Assembly (NCBI RefSeq): GCF_014836635.1
Contig: NZ_JACSQL010000005.1
Coordinates: forward strand, 124,001 to 188,000
DNA from: Paenibacillus gallinarum
Lineage (GTDB): Bacteria > Bacillota > Bacilli > Paenibacillales > Paenibacillaceae
Direction: 5' to 3'
DNA: 64,000 nucleotides
Numbering within the stretch: position 1 is the first letter of the stretch; every line of letters starts with the position of its first letter. The translations under genes were made by a program, and so were the position numbers. Shown here piece by piece: positions 35,431 to 44,188 of the stretch. Under the pieces are notes generated by a model. It was not told the DNA's origin and ran no database searches. It was given only the letters and a program-made list of their open reading frames with translations.

Positions 35431-36528
35431 TTGATTAATCGTAAAAAGGGGTTGCGTTCTCGGGCGCTAACCTTATCACTTGCCGTCATTATGGTCTTTC
35501 CCATCGCAGCCTATATACCCACAGACGAAGCTTCCGCAGCTGTTAAAAAATACCCGGTTATCTCGCAGCCCTTTAAGATCAAAGGGGAAAGCTCCCGCAT
35601 TGGCACGATCAACAAGAATGGTTCAACGTACATTGCACTACGGAGTCTAAACACCTCGTTAGGATTAAAAACGAAGTACGTTCCTTCTACCCAGCTCGTT
35701 CAAGTGACGGGAAGAGAACGAACGATGGATATTAGTCTCCAAAATAGTTCTTACGTTCTGAATGGCCAGCCCGTTTTAGGCCCCGAGGTTATCCTGCAAG
35801 GCGGCACAACGTACCTTCCGCTTCGTTTCTTGTCAGAGAGCTTTGGTTACGAGGTGACATACGAAAATAAATCAAAGACCATCGGACTCAAAGCCATATC
35901 GGAAAATGCGCTCTCCATTACTGCGGAAACGATCGGAGCAGACGGTGAGGACAAATCTCTGCTTGTGTTCTACCCCGTTCTGTCCGGGTATAAAGATGCC
36001 GAGGTAGAGCAAAAGATCAACAAATTTCTAAAAAAAGAAGCCGACCGTTTCGTTTCAGCTGGATCAAAACAAATGGACCCCGTTGTCAAAGAAAATAACT
36101 CCCTGTTAGCTAAAGATCCGAATGCCTCGATCAGGCGACCGAGCTTCGACGGAAGATTTACCGTCACATATAACGAAAATGGACTGCTAAGCATCTATGC
36201 TGATTACTCCGTCTACTTAGGAGGAGCGCACAGTGATACCGTTCGCGAAGCATATACCTTCGACCTCTCGACAGGCGATCTCCTCACAATGAAAGAAGCC
36301 GCAGGCGGCGGGTCGGATTATGTTACGATCATCAATCAGCAAATAAAGAAACAAATTGCTGATCGCAAACTGCCTCTGATTGCTCCGTTCAAGACGATTG
36401 AACCAGATCGTGATTTCTTCCTAAGCCGTAATGGAATCGTTATCTACTTCACGCAATACGAGTACACTTCCTTTGCGGAAGGTATGCCTAAGTTTGTTAT
36501 TCCCTATTCTGCCTTTACAAAACGCTGA
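35431..36528 (+). CDS. Exported stalk-domain protein with RsiV/PdaC-like C-terminal domain
   Basis: A secreted or cell-surface protein of 365 residues. There is a basic N-terminus and a hydrophobic signal segment (ALTLSLAVIMVFPIAAYI) ending near ASAA. Residues ~35-150 look like the copper-amine-oxidase N-terminal (stalk) domain common in Paenibacillus exported proteins: GSTYIALRSLN...TYLPLRFLSESFGYEV. Residues ~165-365 resemble DUF4163/DUF3298 (GGAHSDTVREAYTFDLSTGDLL), as found in RsiV and PdaC. TTG at 35431 is chosen because AAGGTAGTGA lies five bases upstream. No metal-oxidase activity is implied by the stalk domain name. Confidence 0.78.
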   Translation: MINRKKGLRSRALTLSLAVIMVFPIAAYIPTDEASAAVKKYPVISQPFKIKGESSRIGTINKNGSTYIALRSLNTSLGLKTKYVPSTQLVQVTGRERTMDISLQNSSYVLNGQPVLGPEVILQGGTTYLPLRFLSESFGYEVTYENKSKTIGLKAISENALSITAETIGADGEDKSLLVFYPVLSGYKDAEVEQKINKFLKKEADRFVSAGSKQMDPVVKENNSLLAKDPNASIRRPSFDGRFTVTYNENGLLSIYADYSVYLGGAHSDTVREAYTFDLSTGDLLTMKEAAGGGSDYVTIINQQIKKQIADRKLPLIAPFKTIEPDRDFFLSRNGIVIYFTQYEYTSFAEGMPKFVIPYSAFTKR

Positions 36529-36603
36529 GGGATTAGATTAAGAACCTTGATCTACCCGTAGTTTTCAAAACAGCAGCATTCAAATCCCTATACTTTCTAA
36601 CAC

Positions 36604-36633
36604 AAACAAAAGGCCTTTAGGGGCCTTTTGTTT
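36604..36633 (+). terminator. Terminator after the stalk-domain gene
   Basis: Inverted repeat AAACAAAAGGCC / GGCCTTTTGTTT with an 8-base loop. Confidence 0.8.
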
Positions 36634-36727
36634 GCGTATGAAGTGTGGACTAGCTTGCTTTTCACTTAACCTAAAGTTTAAAATAAACAAGAAACTATAT
36701 GCATGCGCATGAAAGTATTGAGACACT

Positions 36728-36756
36728 TTGTGTTACTTGCTCCATATAGGTGTAAT
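36728..36756 (+). promoter_or_regulatory. Candidate promoter of the aldo/keto reductase gene
   Basis: TTGTGT (36728-36733), a 17-base spacer and TGTAAT (36751-36756), 34 bases before the ATG. Confidence 0.5.
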
Positions 36757-36789
36757 AATAGTAAGAATCTATTAACGGAGGGATTATCT

Positions 36790-37623
36790 ATGACCATTAC
36801 TCACTTACAAGATACAGTAACCCTTAACAACGGTGTGAAAATGCCTCAGCTCGGTCTTGGGGTATGGAAAGCGAAAGACGGAGAAGAAACTTACGCTGCC
36901 GTTAAACATGCAATTCAGCACGGATATCGTGCAATTGATACAGCTGCTGCATACAAGAATGAAGAAAGTGTCGGAAAAGCAATTAAAGATTCCGGTGTAC
37001 CTCGCGAGGAACTTTTCATTACAACCAAAGTATGGAATGCAGACCATGGTTATGATGCTACCATTCGTGCTTTTGAAACCAGTTTAGAAAAGCTCGGTCT
37101 TGAATATCTCGATTTATATTTGATCCACTGGCCGGTAAAAGATAAATATAAAGATACGTGGAAAGCGCTCGAACGCCTATACAGTGACGGTAAAGTCCGT
37201 GCGATCGGAGTATGTAATTTCAATATTCATCATCTGGAAGATCTGCTGGGCGAAGCCAAAACGGTTCCTGCGGTCAATCAGTCCGAATTTCACCCGTATC
37301 TTACACAAGAACCACTCCGCGAATTCTGCAAATCCAAAGGAATTCATTTCGAAGGCTGGTCACCACTTGGTAATGGTAAACTATTAGACAATGCTTCGAT
37401 TCAGGAGATTGCAAAAAAATATAACAAAACAGCAGCTCAAGTTATCCTTCGCTGGCATCTGCAGAATGATGCGATTACAATTCCTAAATCCGTTACACCA
37501 AGCCGTATCGAAGAAAATGTTGCGATTTTTGACTTCGAATTGACTGCCGAAGACATGAATACAATAAACAGCCTGAACAAAGATGAGCGTACAGGCCCAG
37601 ATCCAGATAACTTTAATTTCTAA
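36790..37623 (+). CDS. Aldo/keto reductase
   Basis: NADPH-dependent carbonyl reductase of 277 residues with a TIM-barrel fold. Family signatures are [18 protein letters not shown] (containing catalytic Asp and Tyr), [13 protein letters not shown] (catalytic Lys) and [13 protein letters not shown] (catalytic His). The cofactor-binding end [13 protein letters not shown] is intact. It is closest in form to the YtbE/YvgN glyoxal and methylglyoxal reductases of Bacillus. ATG at 36790 has GGAGG upstream; an earlier in-frame start adds 29 residues without family character. Confidence 0.93.
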   Translation: MTITHLQDTVTLNNGVKMPQLGLGVWKAKDGEETYAAVKHAIQHGYRAIDTAAAYKNEESVGKAIKDSGVPREELFITTKVWNADHGYDATIRAFETSLEKLGLEYLDLYLIHWPVKDKYKDTWKALERLYSDGKVRAIGVCNFNIHHLEDLLGEAKTVPAVNQSEFHPYLTQEPLREFCKSKGIHFEGWSPLGNGKLLDNASIQEIAKKYNKTAAQVILRWHLQNDAITIPKSVTPSRIEENVAIFDFELTAEDMNTINSLNKDERTGPDPDNFNF

Positions 37624-37714
37624 GTAACTGCATCTATTCATCAGATTCCATTTTTAGGACTGCAATAAAATAGGGAATCTAACATAGAAAATGCACTTCG
37701 ATGGTTAGAATAAT

Positions 37715-37769
37715 AAAAGAAGCTTCTCTCCTGCAAATTTTATATTTGCTAGAGAAAGCTTCTTTTTTA
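37715..37769. terminator. Bidirectional terminator between the convergent AKR and LysE genes
   Basis: Inverted repeat AAAAGAAGCTTCTCTC / GAGAAAGCTTCTTTTT, with T runs on both strands. Confidence 0.8.
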
Positions 37770-38384
37770 CTACAAACTTTGTACAAAGGAATACATCATA
37801 TATACAGCCAGCCCAGCCATCATAAGGGAAGAGCCTTTGCCAAGCCACTTGGAACCATTCCCCGTCTGGTCCCATTTCCCCATGCTTCTTCCTGCCGCAG
37901 CAAGCAGAACAAACCACACCCATGATACAAAAATAGTAACTGCTGTATAGGCGATAAGCTCCTTACTCTCATACTGCAAAGAGTTCGTTCCGATGACTCC
38001 TACAATATCTAGAATGGCATGCGGATTAAGCACCGACACAGATAGTGCAAAAAGAATCTGCTGACGACTTGTCAGTGGTTGCTGCTTTCCTTTTGCCCCA
38101 TCCCCCGTTTGCCAAAGTGTCCAGGCCATATATAACAGGAAAATACAACCTGCCGCATATATCCCTTGGGTTACCACACTTTTGTCCGACAGAAAGAGAG
38201 ACAGTCCCCCAACAGCAAGTACAATCAGGACTGTGTCACATAGAGCTGCCGTGATAACCGCTGGTAAAGTTCCTGTCCAGTGTTTGTGAGTCGCTCCCTG
38301 ATTAAATATAAATACATTTTGTGCCCCGAGCGGCAAAATAAGACCTGTTGCCAAAATTAGTGCATGAATAACCGCTTCTAGCAT
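37770..38384 (-). CDS. LysE/ArgO-family amino acid exporter
   Basis: A 204-residue membrane protein with six helices. The family N-terminus LATGLILPLGAQNVFIFNQGA is clear, and NPHAILDIVGVIG is the second conserved segment. Members export lysine, arginine or related amino acids. The gene diverges from a MocR-type regulator, with 164 bases between starts and a large inverted repeat in that gap. Regulation by the neighbour is therefore likely. The ribosome binding site is AAAGGA. Confidence 0.9.
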   Translation of the reverse strand: MLEAVIHALILATGLILPLGAQNVFIFNQGATHKHWTGTLPAVITAALCDTVLIVLAVGGLSLFLSDKSVVTQGIYAAGCIFLLYMAWTLWQTGDGAKGKQQPLTSRQQILFALSVSVLNPHAILDIVGVIGTNSLQYESKELIAYTAVTIFVSWVWFVLLAAAGRSMGKWDQTGNGSKWLGKGSSLMMAGLAVYMMYSFVQSL

Positions 38385-38470
38385 TTCACGACCTATCCTT
38401 TCTATTCCCCAGATTGTACTGAATTTCTTCCTTGCTCCATCCTATCTCATATAGAACAACCTGTACCCAG

Positions 38471-38502
38471 CCATTTGGTTGTATAGCATCCCAACCAAAT
38501 GG
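38471..38502. promoter_or_regulatory. Candidate MocR operator between the LysE and MocR genes
   Basis: Perfect inverted repeat CCATTTGGTTG (38471-38481) and CAACCAAATGG (38492-38502) with a 10-base spacer. The half-sites are 21 bases apart, two helical turns, as expected for a dimeric GntR-type domain. Confidence 0.65.
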
Positions 38503-38548
38503 TATATTACAGTCCATATCACCCTTTTGGAAGGATGTTCCATATCCT

Positions 38549-39997
38549 ATGAAATCTGTTGCAGAGATCCGTTTTACTCCAGACCCGCTGCTGCCTGAAC
38601 CCCTCTATCACCAGATTAAAGAATACATCAAGCAAAAAATAATGCAGGGAGAATGGACCCCCGGGATGCGTCTTCCTTCTCAGCGTGCATTAGCAACCGC
38701 TTTTAAAGTCAATCGAAGTACAATCATTGCAGCACTAGACGGGCTTCATTCTGAAGGGCTCATCGAAACAAACTACGGCGGAGGAACCAAAGTATCTCGT
38801 GCGGGATGGAATACTATGTCCACTCCCCTTCTTAACTGGGAAGATTATGTGGAAAGCGGGAATCATTATCCGAATCTCCCAGAGGTTCAGATCATTAATC
38901 AGTCGGAGTACCGCTGTGACATCATTCGTCTCGGTACAGGTGAATTGGCACCCGATTTGCTCCCTCAATCCTATTTTCAGAAGATCTATGAAAAGTTAGC
39001 TCAGCATGCACCAAGTCTTGGCTATTTGGAACCTCTAGGGTCTTACAAACTCAGACAAGCTATATCTAGCTATTTGGCAGATCAGCAAATACAGGCTTCA
39101 CCAGAATCTATTATTATCGTTTCAGGCTCATTACAAGCGATGCAATTGATAGCCATGGGGCTCTTACCTAGAAAATCGTCTGTACTAGTAGAAAAGCCAT
39201 CCTATCTCTATTCAATTCACGCCTTTCAGTCTGCAGGAGTTCGAATGATCGGCATGCCTATGGACAAGGAGGGTCTCCTTACCGCTGAACTGGGACGCTA
39301 TATCCGCGAAAACCGCCCATCCTTGCTTTACACGATACCCACGTTTCAGAATCCGAGCGGAGTAGTGATGAGTGACAAGAGAAGAACTGAACTCATTCAG
39401 ACTGCTGAGGCTACCGGACTGGCTATTCTCGAAGATCACGCCTATGCAGATTTATGGCTTGACGAAAAACCTCCTCTATCACTGAAAGCTCGTGATCCAG
39501 GAAGTTATGTATTACATATGGGCACTCTGTCCAAAAGTGTGAGTCCAGGTCTTCGTATAGGCTGGGTTGCGGGACCAGAAACAGTCATACAGCGTCTTGC
39601 CGATATTAAGATGCAAACCGATTATGGTGCGAGCAGTCTTGCACAGGAGGCGGCTACCCTTTGGTTCACAGAAGGATACCACGATATTCACTTGGCTGAA
39701 GTTCGAGAAGCTTTAATCCGTAAAAGAAATCTGGTCCTGGATATACTAGCCCGAAATCTAGCAGGTGCAGCAGAGTGGAATGTGCCGCAAGGCGGGTTTT
39801 ATATTTGGTTAAAGTTATTGAATGGGACTCGGCCAGAAACCTTGTTCAGGAGAGCTCTTGCCGAAGGAATTCTGCTGAACCCAGGATCTATCTATGACCG
39901 GTTTGATCAGAATCATATCCGCATATCTTTTGCATATGCCTCAGTCACAGAACTAGAAAAAGCAATCATCGTGCTGTCACAACTCATTTCATCCTGA
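38549..39997 (+). CDS. MocR/PdxR-family transcriptional regulator (GntR HTH fused to aminotransferase)
   Basis: A 482-residue fusion. The N-terminal GntR winged helix is LYHQIKEYIKQKIMQGEW and LPSQRALATAFKVNRSTI. The C-terminal domain is a class I aminotransferase fold with the PLP lysine in GTLSKSVSPGLRIGW (about residue 328). Such proteins use PLP or a PLP adduct as effector and often control a divergent transporter or B6 gene. Here the partner is a LysE-type exporter, so an amino acid, perhaps lysine or an analogue, is the probable signal. ATG at 38549 is preferred over a longer reading lacking family similarity. Confidence 0.88.
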   Translation: MKSVAEIRFTPDPLLPEPLYHQIKEYIKQKIMQGEWTPGMRLPSQRALATAFKVNRSTIIAALDGLHSEGLIETNYGGGTKVSRAGWNTMSTPLLNWEDYVESGNHYPNLPEVQIINQSEYRCDIIRLGTGELAPDLLPQSYFQKIYEKLAQHAPSLGYLEPLGSYKLRQAISSYLADQQIQASPESIIIVSGSLQAMQLIAMGLLPRKSSVLVEKPSYLYSIHAFQSAGVRMIGMPMDKEGLLTAELGRYIRENRPSLLYTIPTFQNPSGVVMSDKRRTELIQTAEATGLAILEDHAYADLWLDEKPPLSLKARDPGSYVLHMGTLSKSVSPGLRIGWVAGPETVIQRLADIKMQTDYGASSLAQEAATLWFTEGYHDIHLAEVREALIRKRNLVLDILARNLAGAAEWNVPQGGFYIWLKLLNGTRPETLFRRALAEGILLNPGSIYDRFDQNHIRISFAYASVTELEKAIIVLSQLISS

Positions 39998-40024
39998 TCC
40001 CAACTTCCAAAATTCTTTACAGCG

Positions 40025-40096
40025 CATGTCCTTAAAGTATTGAATTCTTCCTTTTACCCAGGATATAATTTCATGTCTTTAAGGACATGTTTTTTT
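40025..40096. terminator. Hairpin region between convergent mocR and mobA
   Basis: CATGTCCTTAAAG (40025-40037) pairs with CTTTAAGGACATG (40077-40089), followed by seven T. A shorter local hairpin (CATGTC/GACATG) directly before the T run is an alternative. Confidence 0.7.
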
Positions 40097-40100
40097 CTGC

Positions 40101-40736
40101 TTACTGATCCTGATCTCTGGAGCCATATATTTGTTTCACCCGCTCATAGTCTTCTTTCTCATTCATATTGATAAACATCTCTTCAATCCGAGCAGCAGGA
40201 ATGCCCGTGATCGCTTCCAGCTCAGATTCGGTTACATAACGAACGGAAAGCTTAGAAAGTGTATCCCTTACCCTGCGATTATCTTCCCTAAGCTGGGTCT
40301 CAAGCGTATCTATCAAGCTATGATGATACACTGCTGCTAGGGGATGAATCTGGTCTCTAATCTGCGGTACCAGCGCCTGAATTCCAGTATCAAGACTGAC
40401 CTCCATTACCTGAACCATCGCAGATAATAGTTCTGCACGAATCAATGGAATATCACAGGAAACAACCACATATAGATCGGCTTCACCCCGAAGCATTCCT
40501 GCTTGAATCCCTGCTAGCGGGCCACTTCCCGGATAGATATCCTTTACCTCTATATACTTAGAAGCCATTTCTTCTCTCCTTACGGATCCTGTTGCAATAT
40601 AGACTTGGGTTGTAATGCTGGACAGCTCTCCCGCTATGATGTCTAAGACACTGCTACTTCCAAGCTCAAGTGCAGCCTTATCTGTTCCCATACGCCGGGA
40701 TGCTCCGCCAGCCAAAACAATGCCTGCAATCTTCAT
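40101..40736 (-). CDS. mobA: Molybdenum cofactor guanylyltransferase
   Basis: Transfers GMP from GTP to molybdopterin to make the MGD form of the cofactor used by DMSO-reductase-family enzymes. The 211-residue protein has the nucleotide-binding loop IVLAGGASRRMGTDKAAL, DIYPGSGPLAGIQAGM and VSCDIPLI (metal-binding Asp). It is a lone mob gene here. The molybdopterin oxidoreductase at 49549-51630 is a plausible client. The ribosome binding site is GGAGAGG. Confidence 0.92.
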   Translation of the reverse strand: MKIAGIVLAGGASRRMGTDKAALELGSSSVLDIIAGELSSITTQVYIATGSVRREEMASKYIEVKDIYPGSGPLAGIQAGMLRGEADLYVVVSCDIPLIRAELLSAMVQVMEVSLDTGIQALVPQIRDQIHPLAAVYHHSLIDTLETQLREDNRRVRDTLSKLSVRYVTESELEAITGIPAARIEEMFINMNEKEDYERVKQIYGSRDQDQ

Positions 40737-40955
40737 CTGCCAAACCTCTCCGTTCTTAATAAAATATAAGTTCTACGATTCATCTTAAGAATACTATATA
40801 ACGAATAGGGTCCATTTACTGTTCACCTATTATCCACATCATTAACATCTTAGAATAAAAATAAATTGTATCCCCTTACAATTACGTGCTAAAGTGTAAA
40901 CAAAACATGAATTTACGCCAAAATATATGATTCCACCGAAAGGAATGGCTTACCT

Positions 40956-42158
40956 TTGCGTACGTCCTCTTTTTCGCAGCTGAAGCTGTACAATTTTTTT
41001 GTCTATGGAGCCATTGCGGTCTTTACCAGCTTCTTTCAAATCTATCTTCAAGATATCGGTCTGACGAAAATTGAGATCGGCAGCCTGATGGCAATTGGTC
41101 CTTTTGTTTCTCTGTTTGCTAACCCTTTCTGGGGATATATGAGTGACCGCACACAGAACATCCGTAAGACTGTACTTATTATGGTGGCGGGTACTCTGTT
41201 GTTTGTGCAAGCTGTATTTTTAGCGCAGAGTTACAGCCTTATTTTTACGGCAATGATCTTTTACTATTTCTTTCAGAGTCCTTTATTCGCACAGACAAAC
41301 AGTATGATTCTGACCTATATTGATGGAACGGACTATAAATTTGGTTCCTTTCGTTTATGGGGATCTATGGGCTGGGCGTTCACTGCCATTGTAGCAGGAC
41401 CGATTATGGACAGGCTCGGCGATTCCCAAATGTCTCTGGTCTTTAGCGTTTTGCTCATTATAGCCTTTGGGTTTGCGCTTCTTCTGCCTCGTCTACAACG
41501 ATCATCCGATGCACCGATTGTTACGATGCGCGGATTTTCTCAGGTTATCATGAATCCCTATTTCATGACATTTGTGATCCTTGGAATTCTTGTGTCCATT
41601 CCAAATGCAATGAATAGTTCGTTTATTTCCTTGTACATTACCGAACTTGGCGGAAGCAAACAAATGGTAGGTCTTGCTGTATTTATGTCTTCTATTCTGG
41701 AGATTGTTGTCTTTCTATTATTTGACCGTTTTCTGAAACGGAAAATGACCATCATGCTTGCTTGTCTCACGGTTGTCAGTCTGCTCTTTGTGTTGCGATG
41801 GGAACTGATGGCACTGGCAACAACTCCGATGCAGATTGCCTTTATCCAGCTGCTACATGCGGTTACATTTGGCGGATATTTTTATGTAGGGACTCAGCTG
41901 ACCATGCTCTTCATTCCCAAACCATACCGGTCCTCTGGACAAGCGCTCTACACGCTTTCCTGGAGTGGAATTTCAGGTGTGATCGCCGGCATATTTGGCG
42001 GTTTTATGTTCCAGAACTTTGGAGCGTCCGTTATGTACCAGGTTGGCGTATTCATGGCTGCCGTGGGAACCGTTGGTTTTGGTACAATGTACTATATTGT
42101 ACGCAGATACGGTTACCAGCCTCCGCTTCCATCGAGCTACAATGTGAAATCTAGTTGA
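40956..42158 (+). CDS. MFS transporter (PPP/HcaT-like, MFS_1_like)
   Basis: A 400-residue transporter with twelve membrane helices. Characteristic pieces are IEIGSLMAIGPFVSLFANPFWGYMSDRTQN between helices 2 and 3 and YKFGSFRLWGSMGWAF near helix 5, both seen in the 3-phenylpropionate/nucleoside permease-like MFS group. The substrate is unknown. It starts at TTG (40956) with AAAGGA upstream; there is no in-frame ATG nearby. It is a single-gene unit. Confidence 0.82.
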   Translation: MRTSSFSQLKLYNFFVYGAIAVFTSFFQIYLQDIGLTKIEIGSLMAIGPFVSLFANPFWGYMSDRTQNIRKTVLIMVAGTLLFVQAVFLAQSYSLIFTAMIFYYFFQSPLFAQTNSMILTYIDGTDYKFGSFRLWGSMGWAFTAIVAGPIMDRLGDSQMSLVFSVLLIIAFGFALLLPRLQRSSDAPIVTMRGFSQVIMNPYFMTFVILGILVSIPNAMNSSFISLYITELGGSKQMVGLAVFMSSILEIVVFLLFDRFLKRKMTIMLACLTVVSLLFVLRWELMALATTPMQIAFIQLLHAVTFGGYFYVGTQLTMLFIPKPYRSSGQALYTLSWSGISGVIAGIFGGFMFQNFGASVMYQVGVFMAAVGTVGFGTMYYIVRRYGYQPPLPSSYNVKSS

Positions 42159-42184
42159 TAACATAGGTTGTTTTCCAAATCATA

Positions 42185-42232
42185 AAAGGCAGGAGTGGGA
42201 TGAAAATAATTCATCCCACTCCTGCCTTTTTA
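42185..42232. terminator. Strong bidirectional terminator
   Basis: Perfect 19-bp inverted repeat (AAGGCAGGAGTGGGATGAA and its complement) with a five-base loop, and T runs on both sides, between the convergent MFS and hydrolase genes. Confidence 0.92.
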
Positions 42233-42245
42233 TGAAATCACAACC

Positions 42246-43067
42246 TTATTTATGAGATAGTTCTTCTAGAAAAGAAACCACTGTCTCATAAAAACCTACT
42301 GGATCATCCAAATGAACCCCATGCCCGCACTCCTCAAAATGAGTAAACTTAGTATTAACCCTGCGTTCTGCCATAAGCACAGCCTGATCTTTATCTAGAA
42401 CGAAGCTTTTGCCTCCATGAATTAATAATGCAGGGCAGACTGTGCTCATCCATTCTTCCCACCAATCTCCGTTCAATAGCTGTTGAGATATAGGTATTCC
42501 TTTCAGATCAGCTCGAAGCCCCCACCCTATTTCATTTTCATATATACTCTCCATAAAATATTCAATGTTGTTCATTCCATTCTTTTTCAGCAACTCTCGT
42601 AGTTCTTTCAGAGAACCTGATTGATTCGGGAGAGACTTCGTAAACGACATATCACTGTTTATGACTGCTCCAATGTCTTCTATAATTAAGGCTTTTACGA
42701 GTTCGGGGTATTGTGCTGCAAACTGGTATGCGTTGGCTCCACCAATTGAATGGCCAAGGATGGTAACTTGCTGCCCATGTAGTTCGCTCTGGATGAAACG
42801 ATAGATATCCTGTATATAATCTTCTCTTGTATATCCTCCATCCGGTGGGTGATCACTCCATCCATGGCCACGTTGGTCGAGACATAGAACACGCCAACGT
42901 GCTAACCGGGGTGCCAACTCAGAGAATGTTTTAGCATCTCCCATATGTCCATGCAGCATAAGAAGATGGTGATCCCCATCACCGCCGTAATCTAGATATG
43001 ATAGCCGTAATGGCCCTGAGTAAAAATACTTTCTACTGAGGGTCTGATTTTCACTCTTTTGATACAT
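42246..43067 (-). CDS. Alpha/beta hydrolase
   Basis: A 273-residue alpha/beta-fold hydrolase. The oxyanion region is MLHGHMGDAKTF, the nucleophile elbow GHSIGGANAYQ (Ser), and the His region ECGHGVHLDDP near the C-terminus. CLDQRGHGWSDHP is typical of esterase/epoxide-hydrolase-like members. The substrate is unknown. It diverges from a WYL-domain regulator with two inverted repeats between them. The ribosome binding site is GGAGG. Confidence 0.88.
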   Translation of the reverse strand: MYQKSENQTLSRKYFYSGPLRLSYLDYGGDGDHHLLMLHGHMGDAKTFSELAPRLARWRVLCLDQRGHGWSDHPPDGGYTREDYIQDIYRFIQSELHGQQVTILGHSIGGANAYQFAAQYPELVKALIIEDIGAVINSDMSFTKSLPNQSGSLKELRELLKKNGMNNIEYFMESIYENEIGWGLRADLKGIPISQQLLNGDWWEEWMSTVCPALLIHGGKSFVLDKDQAVLMAERRVNTKFTHFEECGHGVHLDDPVGFYETVVSFLEELSHK

Positions 43068-43085
43068 ATCATGTTTCCTCCAATA

Positions 43086-43149
43086 TGATAAGGATTCTGG
43101 TTCTTATCAACAAAATAACAGATAATAGTGACAGAAATAGTCATTATTA
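43086..43149. promoter_or_regulatory. Two inverted repeats in the hydrolase/WYL-regulator divergent region
   Basis: TGATAAG-N10-CTTATCA (43086-43109, perfect) near the hydrolase start, and TAATAGTGAC-N7-GTCATTATTA (43123-43149, one mismatch) near the regulator start. They are candidate operators for the WYL protein. Confidence 0.5.
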
Positions 43150-43169
43150 AAATAATAAAGGATGATTTC

Positions 43170-44135
43170 ATGTCTAAATCCAAAAGGCTCCTGGAATTAA
43201 TGCTGACTGTAAACCAGAAGCGAATCTTTACGGTAGGAGAACTTGCTGGTGAATTTGGAGTATCCAAACGTACCATACTTCGAGATCTTCAAGAGCTGAG
43301 TGAACTTGGAGTTCCTCTTTATTCAGAAGTTGGACCGCAAGGGGGCTACCGCATGTTGAAAGACCGGATACTTCCGCCCATTGCTTTTACCGTGGAGGAA
43401 TCTGTGGCGATCTTTTTTGCCGTGCACGCCCTTCGTCATTATAATTCTCTTCCATTTGAGTCAGAAACCGTTTCAGCACTAGGGAAATTTTATAACTTTA
43501 TGCCGCAGGATACACGAGATCACATTGATCAAATGAAAAACAGAGTCGATTTTATTACACCTAAACGGACAGCTCATGCCCCTTACCTCACTCTTATACT
43601 GGATGCAGCAATCTATCAAAAAATATTATGTGTAGAATATGACTCGCAAACCCAGTGCTCTATCCGCGAAATCCAGCCTCTACGAATCTATGCAAGAAGC
43701 GGACTTTGGTACTGCTTAGCCTATTGTTACGAAAAACAAAGTAATCGTGTATTTCGCTGTGACAAGATGAAGTCCGTTACTCTTTCTCCAGTTAAGCCAA
43801 AACAGCGGAGCGGAACCTTCCCCTCTATAAAGAGTGATAAAGATAACTCCACACCGAATGTAGATTCCGTCTCCATTCGTGCAGAACTGACTAGCAGAGG
43901 AATTGAACGATGCGAAGCCGAGCCTTGGTTAGAACCACAGCTTTATATCCGGGAAGACCAGACAGGCTGGCTCGAAGGAGTGATCCAGAAAAAAGACCTC
44001 CCTTATTTTGCTCAGTTTTTTATTGGTCTAGGCGAAGACGTCCGCATCATAGAATCTTCTGAACTTGAAAAGGTCATACGTCTCCGTCTAGCTGAACTTG
44101 TCATAAAGTACAACAAAGACATAAGTGCAGAGTAA
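43170..44135 (+). CDS. YafY-like transcriptional regulator (HTH_11 and WYL domains)
   Basis: A 321-residue regulator. The N-terminal winged helix is FTVGELAGEFGVSKRTILRD. A middle helical segment is followed by the WYL domain (IREIQPLRIYARSGLWYCLAY) and a C-terminal WCX-type extension. WYL domains bind small nucleotides or nucleic acid ligands. The gene is divergent from the alpha/beta hydrolase, its likely target. ATG at 43170 has AAAGGATGA upstream; a 14-codon longer reading is unsupported. Confidence 0.88.
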   Translation: MSKSKRLLELMLTVNQKRIFTVGELAGEFGVSKRTILRDLQELSELGVPLYSEVGPQGGYRMLKDRILPPIAFTVEESVAIFFAVHALRHYNSLPFESETVSALGKFYNFMPQDTRDHIDQMKNRVDFITPKRTAHAPYLTLILDAAIYQKILCVEYDSQTQCSIREIQPLRIYARSGLWYCLAYCYEKQSNRVFRCDKMKSVTLSPVKPKQRSGTFPSIKSDKDNSTPNVDSVSIRAELTSRGIERCEAEPWLEPQLYIREDQTGWLEGVIQKKDLPYFAQFFIGLGEDVRIIESSELEKVIRLRLAELVIKYNKDISAE

Positions 44136-44140
44136 AAACA

Positions 44141-44178
44141 AAAGCCCCTTCTCTGTCAGAAACAGAAAAGGGGCTTAT
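44141..44178. terminator. Bidirectional terminator between the WYL regulator and glnS
   Basis: Inverted repeat AAGCCCCTTCTCTG / CAGAAAAGGGGCTT with T-rich flanks on both strands. Confidence 0.85.
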
Positions 44179-44188
44179 TTTTATTTTC

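Noticed and set aside
35431..36528. Reading the stalk-domain protein as a copper amine oxidase
   Set aside because: Only the small N-terminal stalk-type domain is present; there is no topaquinone motif or catalytic domain.
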